Shown here: positions 11,880 through 24,224 of the stretch, piece after piece
How the letters are laid out: every line of letters begins with the position of its first letter
Numbering within the stretch: position 1 is the stretch's first letter
Source of the DNA: Dicyema japonicum
Taxonomy: Eukaryota > Dicyemida > Rhombozoa > Dicyemidae
Assembly: GCA_011109175.1 (NCBI GenBank)
Contig: RDEW01000002.1
Location: 1,120,676-1,184,675 of the forward strand
Length of the DNA stretch: 64,000 nt
Direction: 5' to 3'
The notes under the pieces: generated by a model
Told to the model about the DNA's origin: nothing
The model's input: only the letters and a program-made list of their open reading frames with translations
The model's database searches: none
Program-made: the position numbers and the translations under genes

Positions 11880-12190
11880 AGTGTTACAAAACCACTGTAT
11901 CAGAATACTATTGAGATCGTCGAAAGACGTCCATTTCGTTACTAAAGAGAAAGCTAATCGTCCCCCATTCATAGAATACCTTATGGAACGGCACAGGGAC
12001 TTCCTTAATATGGCAAAATCCCCTGACCATCCTCTCGGGTCGGACATCAAACTATATATGGGCGCCTGCCCAAGATACGAGAAGAAACCTTCCCCGTTGT
12101 GAAGATTAATCCAGGACTCCAAAATTAACCGCAGTAAAAGAACTTGTATGGACACCGGGATCACTTAATTAGACAACTCTTGTCCTCTTT
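11880..12190 (+). mobile_element. Jockey-like LINE 3' terminal fragment
   Basis: Encodes EYLMERHRDFLNMAKSPDHP then LGSDIKLYMGACPRYEKK. This is nearly the same block that lies on the minus strand at 3000-3160 and on the plus strand at 25,560-25,700. It is followed by CACCGGGATCACTTAATTAG, the family's 3' signature. Only the last ~300 bp of the element is present. Confidence 0.6.
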
Positions 12191-12784
12191 CTTTTAAGAA
12201 TAGCAAAATCCTTCCGATGGCAAACAATTCCATCCAGAACCAACAGAAAGGGAAGAAAATGCCCAGTATTTGAAGTCATGGAAACTCCCACGGTAACGTG
12301 AGGGAGAGCAAGTAATCTTTTTTGTGCCACCATGAACTGAGCGCCACCTGAGACAAATGAATGACATGACGTCACTCTAGGAGAACAAAGAAGAAAAGAA
12401 ACAGAAGAAAGAGAAATCATCAACCAAGAAGCATATGGCACTTACTTTTCTGGAATGTTCAATATCGAGTCAAAATAATTTATTCTCAGTTTTTGTACAT
12501 CCATCTCCCAAAGTCATCATTTGTGTCAATCAAGATTTTATAAAATCATTAATTGATCGGAAACTTGATATGATGACGTTGTTCTGCTTACGAAATGTCT
12601 TTAGGTTCTCAAAATTGATGTGACCCTTTGTCCCTCGTGTTAAGGCATCTAATATACAAAATTCAAAACTAGTAACCGTCGTACACACAAATGTCCCGTT
12701 GCGAATCTCGATAACCTCGAATTAGAGAAAATTGAGCAAGATCATCTGTTGAGGAGAAAAAAGGGATAACCAGTTATTATTATT
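12191..12784. other. Intergenic stretch without recognised gene
   Basis: Nothing with recognisable coding motifs. A purine-rich plus strand (12,380-12,420) produces a spurious minus-strand ORF (12,169-12,441). Confidence 0.35.
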
Positions 12785-15415
12785 ATAAGCACTTATCGCT
12801 ATGTCATAGGACTTGACAAAGCATGTGCAACACGAGTTAGCAAATCACTGGTTAGTTTCATCCACTTCCTCCTATTCATAGCCGCAGCGCGCAACCAGTC
12901 CAGATCCTCTCCACTTGCAAGATGCCGTCCCATTTCTTTAAGGTCCTCGTCGAGAACGACTGCCAGTGTCGTCCTTGGGCGACCACGGAAACGGGGGGCC
13001 TCCAACATCAGTAATCCTCCATGGCTACGTTCGCGGGGGCATCTAGGTCCAGTCGCAGAATATGGCCGAAAAGCCTCCATCGTGTATCCAGAATCTCATT
13101 AGAAATTTTTGAGGTCTTCGTCCTCTTATAGAGAAGATTAGATGACATCCTCGTATCACTTCTTTCGAACATCATATGCCGTAGTTGGTCTCTATGAAAC
13201 GCATTAAGCCTCTTCAGTTCATTTCTTGAGCAGGCCCAGGTACCAGCGTTATACAGTAGTATGGGTTTCACTAGCGAGTTGTATAATCGAGTTTTTGTTA
13301 TAATGTCAAGGCCTTTTTTTGTGAAGCCAGATGTTCTTTAATCTGGAGAGGGCAGTTTGTGCTAGGGTTTTCCTTCTCGTAATTTCTTCATGGTCTCCTA
13401 GGAGGGAGCCAAGCTTTTTGCATTTGCGCCAGTACTCCTCTGTCCTTGTTTCTTCCCTCTTGAGTTCAGTTACGTCAGTCTTGTCCGGATTTACTGTTAG
13501 GAACCATTCGGCTAGTCTTCCAGACACTTCTTCCATCAAGCGGGTGAGCGGTATTTTGTCATTTGAAGTAAAGTCTACGTCGTCAGCATACGCAATAATG
13601 TTTGTCTTTTCACCCATTATCGGTTTTGACTCCCGTAAAGCAGCTTCAAGGTATATGACAAAAAGTATAGGTGATAATGGGTCTCCCTGTGGAGTGCCAA
13701 CAGTCGTCTCAAATCGGCGAGACAAGGCTCCCCCGACTCTTACAGTGAGCCAAGTATCAGCTAGGAGGGTGGTGGCCATTCTGACAGTTGAAGCGTCTAG
13801 GAAACTTTCCAAAACCAGTATTAGCCTCCGTCTGTCGACAGAGTCGAAGGCCCTCGAAATGTCGATTCCGAGGATGGTTGTAGACATTTTGAACTTTTGA
13901 ACGGCCGCAGATCTCCACTTGTGGGACCACAAAACATCGGAAGTAGATCTTCCTTTTCGGAATCCGCTGTGGTATGGCGACAGAAAAGTATCTAGGCGTC
14001 CTTCCATCCTTTGTAATGTTGTGTTCGCCAGAATTTTCCGAAGTGAATTCATTAATATGACCGGACGGAGGTTCTCCACCTTAGATCTTGGTTTATTCGC
14101 CTTATGTACAGGTATCAAGATACCCTCTCCCAGGGTCAGCGTGTGACCATAATAGTACATTTCATTCAGGATCCTAGCGATGCATTTATACAGCTTTTGG
14201 GTTCCATATTTGAAGAATTCACCAGCGAGTCCGTCGGGGCCAGGAGTCCTGTTGTTTTTCAACTTGGAACTCGCAAGTTCAACTTCATATGGTGTGATTT
14301 CCTCGTCCAATTTCCCTCGTTCTAGGATGATAGTGTCGTTCCTTGGATTGAAAAGTTTTCCAAAGTGGGCAGCGATAATTTCCGTCACTTCCCTTTGGTC
14401 CACAATTTGCGTTCCTTTGTCATCTCTTATCATTATCGGTTGATGGGCTCTATTTCCTTTCATCTGTTTCACAGCCTCGTAAAATCTAGCGTTGTCCTTG
14501 AGAGATTCTATCTTCTTAATCTGGTCCAGTACTTTATTTCTGTTATGCTGGCGTATAGTTTTTCTTATTTTTGCTTTGATAGTTTTTCTTTCTAGCCGCA
14601 ATTTTGATTTCACGTTCGAATCGTCAGTATTTTGATATAGCATCCATATGGTCTTCTGTTTATTGGCAAGGTCCTTCACCGTGTAAATTTCATTGTGCGA
14701 TGAAGTTTTCTCATTTTCTTTCAATAGATGCAGATTGTCTCCGATCACGCAGATTTATGTCTGGCTGGATGCATGAAGGCTGTATTGCATAAAAATAGGT
14801 TGTTCGTTTGACAGAAGTTAGCTAATAGAGTTCCCGGGAGATTTCTTTTCCCCCTACCATGCCTTCCCATGAATGTCTCATCGGTCGTAACCTGGGTGCC
14901 AGCTTTCGCATTTAGGTCTCCTGCGATCATTACTAGTGTTGAGAGAGCATACATGGAGAAAACAACAGAAAGACTGGTGTAAAAGTCATCAATCTCATCA
15001 GGGTTTTTATTAAGCCATCCACTGTGAGGGGCGTACACGTTTATTATAGTTAGATATTTCTTCGACGGGTTGAGGTCATCCAGTTTCAATTGCAACACCC
15101 CGATTCTATCATTCACATTGTAATATTGGCAGACTCTCTTGGATAGATCTTTCCTGACTGCAAATCCTAGCCCATAGTGCTTGTTTCCACCTGGAAGGAA
15201 GATTAGTCGGAAGTTCCCATGTTGTTCTTCGATCCCGTTTATAAGTTTGGTCTCCTGAAGGCAGGCGATTGAAACCTTGTATTTTGAAAGATCCTCGACC
15301 AGTTCCTTCCGTTTCCAAACGCTAGAAAGTCCCCTGACGTTAAACGTGAGAAGGGAGAAGTCCAATGGCTTGAAACTGTGTTTTCCAGACATTGAGATCA
15401 AGAGCCACGTCACCA
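12785..15415 (-). mobile_element. RTE-type LINE, nearly complete (endonuclease + RT)
   Basis: Minus strand, in order: an APE endonuclease (15,400-14,745) with FSLLTFNVRGLSSVWKR, SIACLQETKL, YLTIINVYAPHSGW and MIAGDLNAKAGT; then a 480-aa RT (14,748-13,306) with NNRTPGPDGLAGEFFKYG, NLRPVILMNSLRKI, SGFRKGRSTSDVLW, GIDISRAFDSVDRRRL, GTPQGDPLSPILFVIYLEAA and the AYADDVDF catalytic box; then a C-terminal part (13,271-12,799) with LLYNAGTWA, RWRLFGHILRLD and RGRPRTTLAVVLDEDL. The frame changes at a T-run near 13,314 and a G-run near 12,998, so the element may be a single intact ORF apart from homopolymer indels. The 3' end is an (ATT)n-like tail (12,774-12,786), typical of RTE. It sits inside Jockey copy 2. 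Confidence 0.85.
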
Positions 15416-16820
15416 TCTCATGTGACTTTCCTGGTGATATATTTAGACGGATCTTCAGGAACCAAAGACTCATCAGGTTTAGTAGATCTTGACGGACCGT
15501 GTCACCTCGATTCTTCGATATTTCACTGCGACCACGAGATCATCCGCATACAATAAAAGAATTGTGTTTTTGGTGGTTGGGAATGGTAAGTCACTGAGGA
15601 ACATGTTGAAGAACATTGGTGACAACGGTGATCCTTGTGAAACTACATTTGGAAGGTATCGCCGTTTTGATTTTTGGTTGTTTGCCACCACTTGGCCCAT
15701 TCGACCGTTGATGAAGTTAGCCAACCATGACTTGAATTTAGGGTGGATCGACGTCGTAAAAATTTTTGCTGTAAGGATCTTCCGGGATACTGAGTCAAAA
15801 GCCTTCTCTACATCCACTGAGACCAGCACGGTTCTCTCGTGTGGATTTGGGGTATTCAGGCTGTCCGAAATGAATTGAACCAGTTTTGTTGGATGAGTTG
15901 TTGTTGAATGTCCTTCGCGGAATCCGTACAAAAGATGGTAGAGTTATGAAAGGACGGTTCTTGAGAATGACAAGTTTTTCTAACACTCGTGATAAGGCGC
16001 AGATGATGGATACCGGGCGGTATGAGGACGAGCAGTTTGGTGGTTTGTTTTTTTTCAGGATAGGGTGTATCAGAGATTTCTTCCATATTGACGGATTCTT
16101 GTTCTCGTTTATTGGGAGGTTGAAAATTTGTGTTATTGCAACGGTCGCGGAAGGACCCATATGTTTCAGTTCGAGAATGGAGATGTCATCTGAACCGCGG
16201 GACGACGAGTTATTCATTTTCCTGATTACTGAGTGCACCATTGATGGGTCGAAGAAAGTCATGTTGGGACATTTATTCCTTCGACCATTGCCAGAACGAA
16301 CATTCAGGTGAATCGCTTGAGTTCGGGGCTGTAGCCGCTGGGGCATGACGGTGGAGTGGATATGTAGATATTGACAACTGTCAATCGGAGAGAGGGTATG
16401 CAAATTCTCAGAGTTAGATGTTCCAGTGTGTCGTCTTGGCGGGAGGTGGCCGGGATGTCGTCTGAGATATTTCTGGTCTTTATATGCTTCCTGATTAGAG
16501 TAATGACTCTGTCTCCCTTTCCATGACCTGTCTCGTCTGAAAAAGGAATATCCAGGAAAGTTGGGGATTGTCGCCGTGGGTTAAGTTTCGTCTTTTGGAA
16601 AAGAGCTATATCCACCGAGTATTTTATGAGAAAGCGTTGTAGTTCGGATGTTAATTTGTAATATGAATAGATTTAGTCCACGATTCTCCTCGACATCGCC
16701 ACAGGAAAGGAATAGGATTCGACATCATTTTCGCGTCCATGGTTGCGGGATGGGGAGTTAGGGACTCTTTTCCAACACTTCAAGTGAGCGATGCCACCAC
16801 GTATGCAGTCACACTGCATG
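15416..16820 (-). mobile_element. Jockey-type LINE copy 2, interrupted by the RTE element
   Basis: Nearly identical to copy 1: SSSRGSDDISILELKHMG, YGFREGHSTTTHPTKLVQF, DVEKAFDSVSRKI and LLLYADDLVV. Upstream (16,615-16,304) an endonuclease N-terminus (DIALFQKTKLNPRRQSP, RLTVVNIYISTP) runs straight into the RT linker, so the second half of the endonuclease is deleted. The RT stops at ISPGKSHEM, where RTE sequence begins at about 15,415. I could not find the displaced 3' part beyond the RTE tail. Confidence 0.75.
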
Positions 16821-17333
16821 AAATTCAAAAAATAGGATTTTGTGGATCAATAGTTACTGGGTTATGGAGCATAAGCAGGTTATCGAAACGAACTGTGTTG
16901 CCATTATTTTTATAAACTGTTTTTTTACTCAAATTGTGAACATTAGTAATAGCACAAAGAATGGTGACACAATTATGACTCCATTGTTCCACAACAAACA
17001 AGGATATATTGCTAATTATAATAGTGAGATTATAATTTTTACTTGACGCAGTAACAAAACACACTTTTGTATTTGTTTAAATTTTATGAGATAAAATTAA
17101 TAATAAAAATGCATAAAATAATTAAAAGACTAAAAATAAAGATAAATTATTATAAATTAAAATAATATATATTAATTTAGCATAATATTAAAAGCACGAT
17201 AGCAATCAACCAAACCACTGTATTGCTGTTTGATTTTAAATGTAATTCAAATTTTAAATTATTTTTATTTAAACGAGCGTTTAATATGCTTATTATTTTT
17301 ATTGTCCTTATTACACATTTTACTCAATTAGAA
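16821..17333. promoter_or_regulatory. AT-rich region upstream of LIN54
   Basis: No coding motifs. From 17,080 onward the sequence is more than 80% A/T with many TAATAA/ATAAA runs. It must contain the LIN54 promoter and 5' UTR, but I see no discrete element I can name. In-frame codons upstream of ATG 17334 are hydrophobic, AT-driven and probably untranslated. Confidence 0.35.
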
Positions 17334-18376
17334 ATGGAAAATTCAAATATCCCCGCTCTTCCTTCTGAAAAGAATCGTCTTTTTAAACGAAAATGCGAAT
17401 CCGCGGGAGGATCAAAGGGACCTGTCGACGTCTTCTTCTCCAAACGACCTAAACTGGATACCAGTCCCATCAATCAGTCCCAGACATTTACGCCAAATAA
17501 TCAAAAACCCAAAGGCCACCTTACACTATCTACCACAGGAGATCAGAAGGTCGTAAGGATCGCTTCAGGGACTGAGGTCGTGTGAGTTCTAACAGCAGAC
17601 TGGTGATATTGCACGTGCTACTCCAGTAAAGGCAGTCATGTCAACATCCACTGATAGAAGAGGAATGTCCGTTATTATAAAGCCCTCAGAATATTCAGTT
17701 ATCCATTTGTATCATTAAGGTGTCTGATGATGAGGACTACCCACGCACTGTGAGGACCTACAGACAGACGGATGCTGGTTCTAGAAAGCCATGCAACTGT
17801 TCAAAGTCCCGCTGTCTCAAACTGTACTGTAATGCTGTGATTAAAGGTATTGTGAGTGCTTTGCTGCGGGATTTTTGTGCGACAATTGTAATTGTGTTGG
17901 ATGTCACAACACCACTTCTCATTCTGCTGAACGAAATGCTGTGATAAAGTCACTAATGAGCAGAAACCCCTACGCCTTTGCACCTAAGATAGGTCGGCTT
18001 AATATTTACAGTAGACGAACATTCTCACCATAAAGGGTGTAATTGTAGAAGATCAGCCTGCTTGAAGAACTACTGTGAGTGCTATGGGGTAACAGATTAG
18101 CTAATGTTTAGGCCGGGATCCCTTGTAGTGTTCTCTGTAGATGTGAGGGTTGTAGGAATTCTGAGTCAAAGTTTGATAGGAGGGATAGACGGATGTCTGA
18201 CTACTCACGATTGAACTATGTGAAACCTCAGACGACTCCTTGGAGGAGGTTAGTGAACTTATATAATCAGTGTGTCGACTATTAAGGATGACAAGAAGTC
18301 ATTGGAGGAGTTTGAGGAGTATATAACCTCAACCAAGGAGCGTATTCATAGACTTAATGGTTTTGTTTTTGTTTAG
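17334..18376 (+). CDS. LIN54: LIN54-like CXC/CRC-domain DNA-binding protein
   Basis: LIN54 is the DNA-binding subunit of the MuvB/DREAM complex and recognises CHR promoter elements through two cysteine-rich CXC domains. From ATG 17334 the N-terminal part is a disordered basic/Ser-rich region ([19 protein letters not shown]). Six introns join clean frames: 17577-17598, 17698-17719, 17837-17856, 17993-18014, 18089-18111 and 18249-18270 (20-23 nt). CXC1 reads [16 protein letters not shown] then FCDNCNC-type Cys pairs ([11 protein letters not shown]) and [23 protein letters not shown]2 reads [20 protein letters not shown] then [12 protein letters not shown]. The DNA-contacting Tyr of each CXC repeat (LYC, NYC) is present. 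A charged helical tail ([18 protein letters not shown]) ends at TAG 18374. The short 17837 intron leaves one extra residue between two Cys, so that splice site could be off by a few bases. No frameshifts. Confidence 0.93.
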
Positions 18377-18724
18377 TATATTAGTTCGTCAACAAAATAT
18401 AAATAATAATTAGTATAATTTTTGATTAAACGATATTCCTAATTTCATTCATTTTTATTTTGTCTTTAATTTAATATCTCTCACTGGAGGTTGTGACTGA
18501 GTTTGGTGATGACAATTTATCTAACGAGGAGAAAATGGGGAGAGAAGTGACAGATTTCTTCCAACTCTCGGAGAAAATCGCCTAAATTTACTCCAAATAG
18601 ACCCTAATTTAGTTGCTAAAGGACGAGTGCATAACTACCAGACTAATTTAATTTTACACTAATTTATTAGACATTTATCGATTATTGGAATAAAGTGGTT
18701 CTAATATTGTTGAGTTTATTGATT
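18377..18724. other. Intergenic between LIN54 and a SINE copy
   Basis: AT-rich 3' flank of LIN54. A short stretch at 18,490-18,600 (TTTGGTGATGACAATTTATC...) looks exon-like but carries stops in all plus frames. Nothing else supported. Confidence 0.3.
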
Positions 18725-18935
18725 TATAATGATAACCGGGATGGCGCATTGTCTTGATGGCCCTGGGAATGAATCTCGATGGTGTACATTCCGACTGAAG
18801 GTTACACCTATCTACGATGCTTTAGTTATGAGGAATGACGCCGTAATCAGTGAATACTTCACTGAGGATCAGATCGTCTGCAAAGGACTCATGCGAAGAA
18901 AAAAGAAGTTAAAGAACAATCTTTGACATGTGCCG
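18725..18935 (+). repeat. SINE copy (diverged), central conserved domain
   Basis: Shares TATCTACGATGC and GACGCCGTAATCAGTGAATA followed by TCTGCAAAGGACT with the well-bounded SINE at 42,585-42,908. The tRNA-like head is degraded (GGATGGCGCATTGTCTTGAT). The spurious ORF over this span is not a gene. Confidence 0.6.
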
Positions 18936-19186
18936 CACTCAGGTCATTTACACGATAACATTTGTGAATTGAATTCCAATAACTCCTGTGCATGGTGAAT
19001 CACAGTGTTGAGGTTCTAATGGTATGAAAATGAATCATTATGTAACTTATCTACATGACACTGTAAGTATTCAGTGATGGGATCGTTCAAACCTATGACA
19101 TTAAATGATAGACGGTCAATGCTCTGAAAGTCTCATATGTGATTAAGGCACAATTGAGTCACTAAATCTACCAAAATGTGTTCTGC

Positions 19187-22100
19187 CTATGTGGAGCTTA
19201 ATGGTATCGTGAAGACTGTTATTATGAAAACAAAATTATTTTTTGAAATATTTAATTTTGGAGAAAACATTTGATTGAAATTCTTTTCCCTGTTAATCAA
19301 TTCAGCTGATAATAATTTTTTTCTTGCTTTAATAAAATTATAATCACAAACTAATAGTCGTCTCACATCATTCTCCAATTCCTCAATACGATTGTATAAT
19401 GATTTTGCTTCACATTTTAGTTTTTCTGATTCCCCCTGAGTTCTATCCAACCTTCAATCAAAAATAAAGTTAAACTCTTCTTTGAGTTGATTTCTCACTT
19501 CTGACTCTTCACTGTGGACTTTATCGTTTTCAGTCGTCATTTGCTCAATCTTATCTCGATAAATCAGAATTAACTCATTTAATCTCTTCTGCAGAGTCTC
19601 TTCCCAGGTTTTATTCACTTTTCTGAAATTACAAGTGAAAACCCAACATTAATTTTTCTTGATTTTGCTGACTCAGTTCATTCATTTCACTAACGAGTCG
19701 TTCGTTCTGGGATACGTGGTCTGATATTTGTTCCGCATACTTGTTTTTTGAATCAACAAGATCTCTGTTTGTCCTACTCAGTCCATCCATGGCATCTGAA
19801 AGATCACGAATCTTTGAATTCAACTCGGATATCTTCTTTACATACAAAATACAACCTCCACCGAATGTGCTTCCCCCTTAATTTTAAATTCTCTGTTTAT
19901 GCTTTCAATTTGTGTTTTGTGATGATCCTTTAATCTTTGTAATTCGTGATCTCTTCCCTGATTGAAGTCAACTAACTGTCGGTCTCAAAAAGATCAAATA
20001 GGCAACCCAAAGCGATCTTTCCTTCTTCCGCTATTTTGCTGAGTTCTTTCGAATGCACACTTTTCAGGGATTTCTCTAAATATGCTACAGTCAACGCATT
20101 TTCGTGGCAAAGTCGGGATATTTCGTTCTTTAAATGAAAATATTATCTCTTACTCTATATTGACTCTTTATCGTCCCCACGTGGTCCCTTAATGAGTGAT
20201 TTAGTGATTTTATTTTGTCCAACTCACTATTAATGATAATTATCATGTCCTTTAGGGCTGTCTTAATGACAGAAAGGGCAGCAGAAGTGCTGGTGGCTTG
20301 GTGTCTCACATTGTTCCCCCAAACGGAAAGTTTTGTATTTAATTTCCCGCAAAATGTATTTGACCAATGAACGGATGCCTTAAGTTTTGCAATCAATTCG
20401 TCCTGTTTTACAATTTTGGATGATTTATTACTCAGAGTGACTTCAAAGTCACGACACTTTTGTGTTAATGAGTCATTCAGTCTGATTTGTCCGTCTAATT
20501 GTGCTTGCATGTGGGATCTATGTTTACTCAGGCAAAACTACAGTCCACTCTGGTACTCTTGTGTCAGTTTTTCGTAATCCACACTTTTTGAACTTACAGA
20601 GGATAGAGCAGTCTCAGACTCCTTCAATTTGACTTCCAGGGTTTTCAAGGATTTCTGGTTTATTAGACAATTTCAACCTCCAAAGCATCGTTCTCCAACT
20701 TCAAAGTGCTCATTTGCTCCACCAATGACATATTCTCAGTCTTAGAGACACTCAGTGATTTTACCACTGCCTTCAGTCTTTCATTACTTTGACTGATTTG
20801 AGTTTCAAATTTATCTCTCTGCTTCTTCTCTTCGTTAATCTATAAAATACTCCACTTAACATACTTGAACTTCAAACTCAGTTTTTTGTGTTTCCAGGGA
20901 TGTCTTGAGATCTCTAATAACAACATCCCTGTCATTAATCTGACTGCTGTGACTCAGACTTTGCTGATCGTACTTCTATAATAATTTGACGTGGCCACTA
21001 CCATTTGAAGACCAATTAGTTCTTTATCCGTTGTTTCTTTGTATTCGCTCATTTCCCTCTCTAACCTTGTCTTCAAGTCATCTGGAGATTCGACGTTCTT
21101 TAGTTTCTTTTCAAGTTCCTTAATTTGGGAGGATGAAGTTAGACATTTCTCCTTCCACGACTTTGATTGCGACTGCCAGGATTTAACCTTTGTTTCCAAT
21201 GCTTTCGACTTGTCCTGCACGTAAAAGGAGTGCTAACCTGAAGGATAGCATTTTCTGATTTGATGTTACTGTTGTGCTGCTTTAACTTTACACTTTCACT
21301 GAGAATATCGTCAATGTTAATGAGATCTGTCTGCAGTGAATTGTCAGTCATCATTGGAGGACATATTCTGCTTTCCAGTATTATTTTCTTGGTTGAAACC
21401 TGAATTTGTTGATTCGACACGTCCCTCACTGAGCATAACGACTTTTTCACAATAATCAACTCATTCTTGAATAAATTGCAGTCCGCGGCAATTTTGCGGA
21501 GTCTTTTGTTAATAAATTCCTTGTCTTGGTTTATTTTGCGACTTTGTTGATTATATTTCTTTAAAAGCAAGTCATTCGACTCTTCAAGTTTCAATTTGTC
21601 CCTTTTTAGTGAATTGATTGCTGTCCTTCTCTCAGCCTCGTTGATGTCTGTCCTGTTTGAAAAGGTTGTTAAGGAATTGCCAAATTTACCCAAAAGTTGG
21701 CCAACATAAGATTTCACTTCACTCAATTTGATTTTGGACTTTGTAAGCTGATTAGACAAGTCCAAAATGCCACAGGGGACCGAGTCAGCTTTCTCGGTTA
21801 ACCTTACTTCTAAGATCCTCGATTTCTCGTCTATGATTCAATCGGATGTGTTACTTGTAAGAGTTTATGTCATCACTTAAATTCTTCTTCTCAGTCTCTG
21901 ATTGTTCAATGCAGTTTTTGAGGGAAGCAACCTCATCATTGTGTTTAGTTACCATTTCATCAACCTAATAAAACAGCGAATTACTTGTTTTAGGTGGTCT
22001 TCCCTTATTTTTGTAAAATTACTCAAAAAGTTGTACTTTTCTTCATTAAAATTACGTTTGAGTTGGTTTATTTCACTTTGTTTGTCTTGATTCGACTGTT

Positions 22101-22388
22101 TGAGTTCGTTTATTTTGTTTAGCAAATATTCCTACCGTAAATAATAGTGTCACATTATCCGACAATAAATCCCTAAAAGTTTCAATTTGAGCATTCAAAT
22201 CGTCAAAAACATATTTATTTTCCCGCGTTAATTCATCATGTAGTGTTTGTACCACATAATCATTGTCATCACTTCTTGACTTTAAATTATATATAACCTA
22301 ATGTTAACCATCAACTGACTTTGGTAAGTTGAGCTATTTTCTTGCACATTTTGTAATGATTGTCATTATTGGATTCACCAAACTCCAT
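19187..22388 (-). CDS. FAM184: FAM184-like coiled-coil protein
   Basis: A long, almost entirely coiled-coil protein. ATG at 22388 opens MEFGESNNDNHYKMCKKIAQ then LTKVIYNLKSRSDDND across a 22-nt intron. The KKIAQLTKVIY signature followed by an acidic linker is diagnostic of FAM184A/B, metazoan proteins of unclear molecular function. The body is heptad-rich (for example KRDKLKLEESNDLLLKKYNQ, KIAADCNLFKNELIIVKKS, LKTRLEREMSEYKETTDKEL, KISELNSKIRDLSDAMDG). A 23-nt intron at 21215-21237 joins SENAILQ to DKSKALETKV. The C-terminal end keeps a family-like INREKNFNQMF block. Other exon joins at roughly 250-600-bp spacing (near 22,130, 21,840, 20,980, 20,680, 20,140, 19,990, 19,860, 19,630, 19,460) are inferred and not all fixed. 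The gene starts only ~9 bp from the direct repeat at 22,397, so its promoter probably lies in or beyond that repeat. Confidence 0.85.
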
Positions 22389-22396
22389 TATGTTCC

Positions 22397-22505
22397 CATA
22401 GTGATAATATTTTATATTCCCTACTATTTAATTTCATTTTAAACATATCATTTTTTATTAAAAATATTTAAATTTTTAAATCTAAATTTTCTTTTTATTT
22501 ATAAA
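22397..22505. repeat. Left copy of ~110-bp direct repeat
   Basis: AGTGATAATATTTTATATTC... up to TTTCTTTTTATTTATAA. The same sequence with few differences recurs at 24,112-24,222. The two copies bracket an RTE LINE fragment. The left copy abuts the FAM184 start codon and therefore probably represents its original upstream region. Confidence 0.75.
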
Positions 22506-24110
22506 GAATCGGGCCTGACCCCCTTTTTGAAAAAATCGCTACACTACTAAATGAAATGTTTTCAACTAACTCAACCTTGCCCCTGGGAACGGGATTACTA
22601 ATACCTATACAAAAACCCAATAAACCCAAAGGACCGATTGAAAACTTACGACCTATTATATTATCAAATTCTCTACGGAAAGTCTTAGCTAACATTGTAT
22701 TGGAACGAATAAAAGGACCCGCCTATGAATACCCTCGAAAGTCAAAGTGGGTTCAGAGAAGGAAGATCAACAACTGATGCAGTCTGGAGTCACAGATGGA
22801 GATGTGCAACACATCAAAGATATTGCAATGCCGCCCACATTCTGGGAATAGATCTATCAAAAGCCTTTGACTCGGTTAACAGGAAAAAATTAATGACAGT
22901 GCTGGAAAGTTTTATTGACGAATCGAGTCTAAGAATGATTCAAATCCTTCTATCTAACACATAACTCCTTGTGAGAGTTGGAAAAACCTACTTAAGAAAA
23001 TTTGAAACAAACACAGGCACTCCTCATGGAGACTCCCTCTCTCCCCTACTATTCACAATATACTTGGAGGCCGCTATGAGGAAACTGAAACCATTATATC
23101 AAGGAAAAATAGAAGAAGTGATTTATGCTGATGATGTCGACCTAATTTCTGAAGACAAAGAACTCTTGAGCATGTACTAGAAAAAGCACAGATATACTTG
23201 AGAAATGGTTTCTCACCGTGAACAGGGAAAAAACAGAACGGGACAGAGATAAGACGAATGAACAACTCACTCGAAGAAAAATGGAGACACATAAAGAAAC
23301 TAGGATCTCTACTAGGAGATAGCGAAGACATTATACGGAGAAAAACATTGGCAAATGCGACATTACAGGCTGAAAAATCTTTGGTTAAAACGGAAAAGGT
23401 ATAACATAAAACAAAGATTATGTTATACGACACCTTCATCAAACCAATCCTACTATACAACTTTGGGACCTGGGCCATTTCTAAAGAGGAATTGGAGAGG
23501 CTAGACTCATTTCACAAATCATCTAAGAAACATAACTGGAATGTCCTGGCCATCCAAGATCTCGCGGAATGGACTGTACAATAAGTGTGACTGTATACCA
23601 TTAAGCCATGAGATCATTAGCTCTTGTTGGAGACTTTTTGGACACGTCCTGAGGTTGGACCCGATATCCCTCCGAATATCGCAATGGAAGATTACTACTC
23701 CTCCAATGTAAAACGCTTTCGTGGAAGACCGAGAACTACCCTCCCGGTCGTTCTACAAAACGATCTGAAAGCCGTGAAGAAAACATTGGCATCTGGTGAC
23801 GATTTGGACTCACTGAGGGACCTAGCAAAGAACAGAAGAGCTTGGAGCAACCTAACTAATTCTCTTATATTTTTTGCTGCACATGCGGGCTATAAATATT
23901 ATGGCTCTCGTGAAAGTGCTAATAATAATGTTGCTCCCGAGGATCTCCGAGCCTTGACTAGATTGAGTATCCAATCTCTCGGAGACCACCTCTGGCAACA
24001 GTCCTATTCCTACGGAGGTTTTGAATTTTACTTATTTTTAAAACAAATCATATTTGAAACATTCGAGACCATTAGCTTCTATACAAACAATTTGTTATGT
24101 CGAATATCGA
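22506..24110 (+). mobile_element. RTE-type LINE, 5'-truncated (copy A)
   Basis: Plus strand: PLGTGLLIPIQKPNKPKGP, NLRPIILSNSLRKVL, SQSGFREGRSTTDAVWSH, GIDLSKAFDSVNRKKL, then GTPHGDSLSPLLFTIYLEAA and the IYADDVDLIS catalytic box, and RFRGRPRTTLPVVLQNDLKA at the C-terminus. Frames shift several times. It is related to, but not the same as, the 12.8-15.4 kb element. The 3' end (23,930-24,107) has GAGGATCTCCGAGCCTTGAC and a leucine-poor AT tail, repeated at 24,900-25,080. Confidence 0.8.
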
Positions 24111-24111
24111 T

Positions 24112-24222
24112 AGTGATAATATTTTATATTCCCTACTATTTAATTTCATTTTAAACATATCATTTTTTATTTAAAAGATTTAAATTTTTAATTCTAAATT
24201 TTCTTTTTATTTATAAGAATTC
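24112..24222. repeat. Right copy of ~110-bp direct repeat
   Basis: Second copy of the 22,397-22,505 sequence (AGTGATAATATTTTATATTC onward), placed exactly after the RTE 3' end. It differs by a handful of substitutions and indels in A/T runs. Confidence 0.75.
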
Positions 24223-24224
24223 AC

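Noticed and set aside
12169-12441. 90-aa minus-strand ORF as a gene
   Set aside because: It is opposite a purine-rich simple stretch, its composition is Ser/Leu low-complexity and there is no motif or splice partner.
22397-24222. 110-bp direct repeats read as LTRs of a short LTR element
   Set aside because: They lack TG...CA ends and a primer-binding site, the interior is an RTE-type LINE fragment with its own 3' end, and the left copy abuts a host start codon.
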